Notes under the pieces: model-generated | Seen by the model: only the letters and a program-made list of their open reading frames with translations | Told to the model about the DNA's origin: nothing | Databases searched by the model: none | Made by a program: the position numbers and the translations under genes | Part shown: positions 61,637-64,000 of the stretch, piece after piece | Position numbering within the stretch: position 1 is the first letter of the stretch | Layout of the letters: every line of letters starts with the position of its first letter | DNA from: Bradyrhizobium agreste | GTDB taxonomy: Bacteria > Pseudomonadota > Alphaproteobacteria > Rhizobiales > Xanthobacteraceae | NCBI RefSeq assembly: GCF_016031625.1 | Contig: NZ_JACCHP010000015.1 | Location: 193,501 to 257,500, forward strand | Direction of reading: 5' to 3' | DNA: 64,000 nt

Positions 61637-62014
61637 TCACGGCCGCTGCTTCGGCAGGTCGATTCGTTCGTGCGAAAATTCCGGCGGCCCTTCTGTGAGG
61701 CGGCGGATGCGGCGCTCGCGCTCGTCGGCCGGCAACGCAGGATCGAGCAGCGACTCGATCTCGTGCACTGCGATCTCTTCGATCCCGATGGCGTCCGATG
61801 CGATCGGGTGCGCCGGCGCAGAGTCCGGGAGCACCATTTTCAGGCCCAGCTCGATCAGCTTGCAGATCGCATCCGAGCGGGTCAGGCGGTGAGCTTCAGC
61901 CCAGGCATCGACGGCCTCGGTCAACCGTTCCGGCACCTTCACCGCGCTGATCGGGTCGACACCTGTGCGCCGGCGGACCGGAGAGGTGGAGTCCTTGCTG
62001 CTGAAGTCGGACAC
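61637..62014 (-). CDS. Ribbon-helix-helix-like small protein
   Basis: 125 residues from a GTG at 62014; a TTG at 62032 would add six residues. The stretch AVKVPERLTEAVDAWAEAHRLTRSDAICKLIELGLK has in its parts the strand-helix-helix pattern of CopG/MetJ-type RHH proteins (VKVPERL, then SDAICKLIELGL). The C-terminal half is acidic (IGIEEIAVHEIESLLDP) with a charged tail. It may be a transcriptional regulator or an antitoxin without a toxin partner; no partner gene is adjacent. Start codon and function uncertain. Confidence 0.6.
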   Translation of the reverse strand: MSDFSSKDSTSPVRRRTGVDPISAVKVPERLTEAVDAWAEAHRLTRSDAICKLIELGLKMVLPDSAPAHPIASDAIGIEEIAVHEIESLLDPALPADERERRIRRLTEGPPEFSHERIDLPKQRP

Positions 62015-62233
62015 CTCGATTTTCCCATGCAACCCCTGGAGCCGACCGACGATAGCCGCTCTTCCCGGGTGGTCGTTTGATGCCGATCAATGATCCGGTC
62101 GCAACATTGCAACGCGGTCGCATCTTGTTGTCCGGGCCGGTTTCGGCCAAAGATCAAGAGGGAGCGCCGGCCAGCGAACCCGGATCGATCCTGCCACGTA
62201 TCTTGTTTCGCAATCCAACCATCCGGCATCCCG

Positions 62234-63376
62234 ATGAGCTCAGGCGAGTCCTTCTATGGCGGCATTCCCGTCTTCCGAGGCTTCACCAGCCTGATGGACC
62301 CTGCGCTCTATGCGCCGCTGCCGGACGACTGGAGCATCGGAGTTGCCGATATCGTCGATTCGACCAAGGCGATCGCCGCGCAGCGCTACAAGGCCGTGAA
62401 CATGGCGGGCGCCGCCGTGATCGCGGCGGTGACCAATGCGCTGAAGGGACGGGAATTCCCCTTCGTGTTCGGCGGCGACGGCGCCAGCTTCGCGGTGGCG
62501 CCTGACGATGTCGAGCTTGCCCGCAAGGCGCTGGCTGCGACCGCGACCTGGGTGCGGGAAGACCTCGATCTGACCATGCGCGTCGCGTTGGTGCCGGTCC
62601 GCGTCATTCGCGCACAGGGCCTCGACGTGCGCGTCGCCCGGTTCGGACCGTCGGCCAACCTGTCCTATGCGATGTTTTCGGGCGGCGGGCTCGCCTGGGC
62701 CGACGCCGCGATGAAGCGCGGTGAGTTCGCTGTCGAGGAGGCGCCTGCCGGCACGCAGCCGGACCTCTCGGGCCTGTCGTGTCGTTTCGAGGTGATGCCG
62801 GCGGCGCGCGGCCTGATCCTGTCGGTGCTGGTGATGCCGGCGCGCGGCGTCGATCCGCAGGCCTTCCGCAAGGTGATCGAGGACATTATCCATCTCGTCG
62901 AGCGCAGCCCGGACGCCGGCCGCCCGGTGCCGCCGCAGGGGCCGCCGCTGAAATGGCCGCCGCAGGGCGTGGAATTCGAGGCCCGCACCAGGCGCGGGGG
63001 TCCGCTGCTCGCGCGCAGAGCCAGCGTGCTGGCCTATACGCTGTTCGTCTATCTCATCATGCGCTTCGACATCAAGATCGGTGGCTTCGTCCCCAGCCTC
63101 TACAAGCGCCAGGTCGTCGAGAACTCGGACTTCCGCAAATACGACGACGGCCTGCGTATGATTCTGGACTGCACGCCGCAGCTCGAACGCGCGTTGAATG
63201 ATCGTCTCGCGGTCGCCGCGCGCGAGGGCGTCGTGCGCTACGGCCTCTACCAGCAGGACGCTGCGATGATGACCTGCTTTGCGCCGTCGGCGCTGCGCAG
63301 CGATCACGTCCATTTCATCGACGGCGCGCGCGGCGGCTATGCCTCGGCCGCGACGGCGTTGAAGGCGATGACGTGA
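62234..63376 (+). CDS. DUF3095 family, class III cyclase-like protein
   Basis: 380 residues. The N-terminal half resembles a class III nucleotide cyclase: VADIVDSTKAIAAQRYKAVN has the metal-binding Asp positions, and FVFGGDGASFAV the second acidic loop. The C-terminal half is specific to DUF3095 (LKWPPQGVEFEAR, MRFDIKIGGFVPSLYK, LDCTPQLERAL). Most DUF3095 proteins are uncharacterised, so cyclase activity is a guess. ATG at 62234 has no clear Shine-Dalgarno. Second cyclase-like gene in the window. Confidence 0.78.
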   Translation: MSSGESFYGGIPVFRGFTSLMDPALYAPLPDDWSIGVADIVDSTKAIAAQRYKAVNMAGAAVIAAVTNALKGREFPFVFGGDGASFAVAPDDVELARKALAATATWVREDLDLTMRVALVPVRVIRAQGLDVRVARFGPSANLSYAMFSGGGLAWADAAMKRGEFAVEEAPAGTQPDLSGLSCRFEVMPAARGLILSVLVMPARGVDPQAFRKVIEDIIHLVERSPDAGRPVPPQGPPLKWPPQGVEFEARTRRGGPLLARRASVLAYTLFVYLIMRFDIKIGGFVPSLYKRQVVENSDFRKYDDGLRMILDCTPQLERALNDRLAVAAREGVVRYGLYQQDAAMMTCFAPSALRSDHVHFIDGARGGYASAATALKAMT

Positions 63377-63380
63377 AAGA

Positions 63381-63524
63381 CTCTCGTGCCCCGGACGCAG
63401 CGCAGCACGTAGTGATGCGCTGCTGAGCCGGGGCCCATATCTCGGTGTCGTACCGTGTTGCTGTCTGGGTCCCGGCTCTGCGAAGCAGCGCTTTCGGCGC
63501 TGCATCGCGTCCGGGACACGAGAG
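63381..63524. repeat. Intergenic palindromic repeat (REP-like, type 2)
   Basis: Outer arms CTCTCGTGCCCCGGACGC (63381-63398) and GCGTCCGGGACACGAGAG (63507-63524) with one mismatch, and inner GC-rich arms around CAGCGC. It fills the gap between the convergent DUF3095 and DUF2147 genes and could end both transcripts. Confidence 0.75.
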
Positions 63525-63528
63525 AAGC

Positions 63529-63963
63529 TCACCGTCCCGCGCGCGTCCAGGTCTCACCGCCGCAGAGCGCGCCGACGCAGCCTTCGACTCGCAGCGCGTC
63601 CGCACCAGTCAGGTTGATGTTGCTCGCATAGGTGCTGCCGTCGTCGGCGTTGTAGATCTGGCCCGACCATTTGTTCGGTCCCGCCGGCTCCATGCCGCTG
63701 AACAACGGCAGGCCGATCATCGGACGCCTGGCGAGGGCGGGATTGGGATTCTTGCTGTCGGTGGCGGGCTGGCCGGTCGCGGTGTCCATGGGCTCGCGCA
63801 GCCAGACGATGTGGCCGCAGATGCCGCCGCCGCATTTGCTGATCTTGACGCGCGCATCGCCCGCCTGGGTGAGCCAGGTCCCTTCGGCGCTTTGCGCGTA
63901 GGCGGAAGGCGCGCCGATCAGCGCAGCCAGAATGACGGTGAGAGCGACGAATCTGAATATCAT
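63529..63963 (-). CDS. DUF2147 family secreted protein
   Basis: 144 residues. Signal peptide 1-23 (ending AYA). The mature part has the DUF2147 pattern GTWLTQAGDARVKISKCGG, ICGHIVWLREPMD, PLFSGMEPAGPNKWSGQIYN and DGSTYASNINL, ending VEGCVGALCGGETWTR. These small periplasmic beta-barrel-like proteins have no known function. Two cysteine pairs may form disulfides. The start lies 37 bases from the window edge, so the promoter is partly outside. Confidence 0.9.
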   Translation of the reverse strand: MIFRFVALTVILAALIGAPSAYAQSAEGTWLTQAGDARVKISKCGGGICGHIVWLREPMDTATGQPATDSKNPNPALARRPMIGLPLFSGMEPAGPNKWSGQIYNADDGSTYASNINLTGADALRVEGCVGALCGGETWTRAGR

Positions 63964-64000
63964 GGAGAGGAGCCCAGGATGGAGGCGCCTCCATAGCAGC

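Overview
The window looks like chromosomal DNA of a Bradyrhizobium or a very close relative. The evidence is high GC throughout, an NdvA-type glucan exporter, the alphaproteobacterial general-stress trio nepR-ecfG/phyR, DUF3551 and DUF2147 secreted proteins, liv-type ABC transporter operons, several acyl-CoA ligases, and long imperfect intergenic palindromes of the kind that litter these genomes. I see no rRNA, tRNA, insertion sequence, integrase or phage gene. The species assignment is inference from gene content.

Layout. 1-6.7 kb (minus strand): DUF924 fragment, FadD-type ligase, D,D-carboxypeptidase, glucan ABC exporter, NMT1-like binding protein. 6.9-10.5 kb (plus): small Tyr/Gly-rich secreted protein, a HisE-like pyrophosphatase outside a his operon, a DedA/YqaA membrane protein, a secreted Cys-rich protein, aspartase. 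10.7-15.5 kb: two paralogous nitronate-monooxygenase-like flavoproteins flanking a thioesterase and an acyl-CoA ligase. 15.6-22.1 kb: envelope hypotheticals, a winged-helix/TPR regulator divergent from a PcaB-like lyase, an M29 aminopeptidase. 22.2-28 kb: cupin, lipocalin-like and MBL-fold proteins, a VapBC-type toxin-antitoxin pair with a palindromic operator, an ABC-2 exporter. 28.3-35.1 kb: a six-gene operon livHMGF-acyl-CoA ligase-livK.

35.3-50.2 kb is the most distinctive region. A LapG-like transglutaminase-type protease is transcribed divergently from a 3402-residue FecR/VCBS/beta-helix surface protein with an RTX-type C-terminal secretion region. That gene is followed in the same direction by a CHASE2 adenylate cyclase with all catalytic residues. 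A roughly 420-base leader rich in inverted repeats precedes the giant gene.

50.3-64 kb: nitroreductase, the general stress regulators ecfG, nepR and phyR, an NTF2-like protein, htpG behind a sigma-32-type promoter, a DUF3551 protein, then a compact operon of FATP-type ligase, acyl carrier protein, second adenylating enzyme and SDR reductase. The window ends with small proteins, a DUF3095 cyclase-like protein and a DUF2147 protein.

How the pieces connect. Beyond the stress trio itself I find four sequences matching the EcfG promoter pattern (GGAAC, 16-17 bases, CGTT), each upstream of a small exported or hypothetical gene (two perfect, two with one mismatch), plus a near match in front of phyR. 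The window therefore appears to hold both the general-stress regulators and several probable targets. Five AMP-forming acyl ligases, one thioesterase, one ACP and one liv-type transporter give a second theme of carboxylate uptake and activation. All functional statements are from sequence reading and family knowledge; no search was run.
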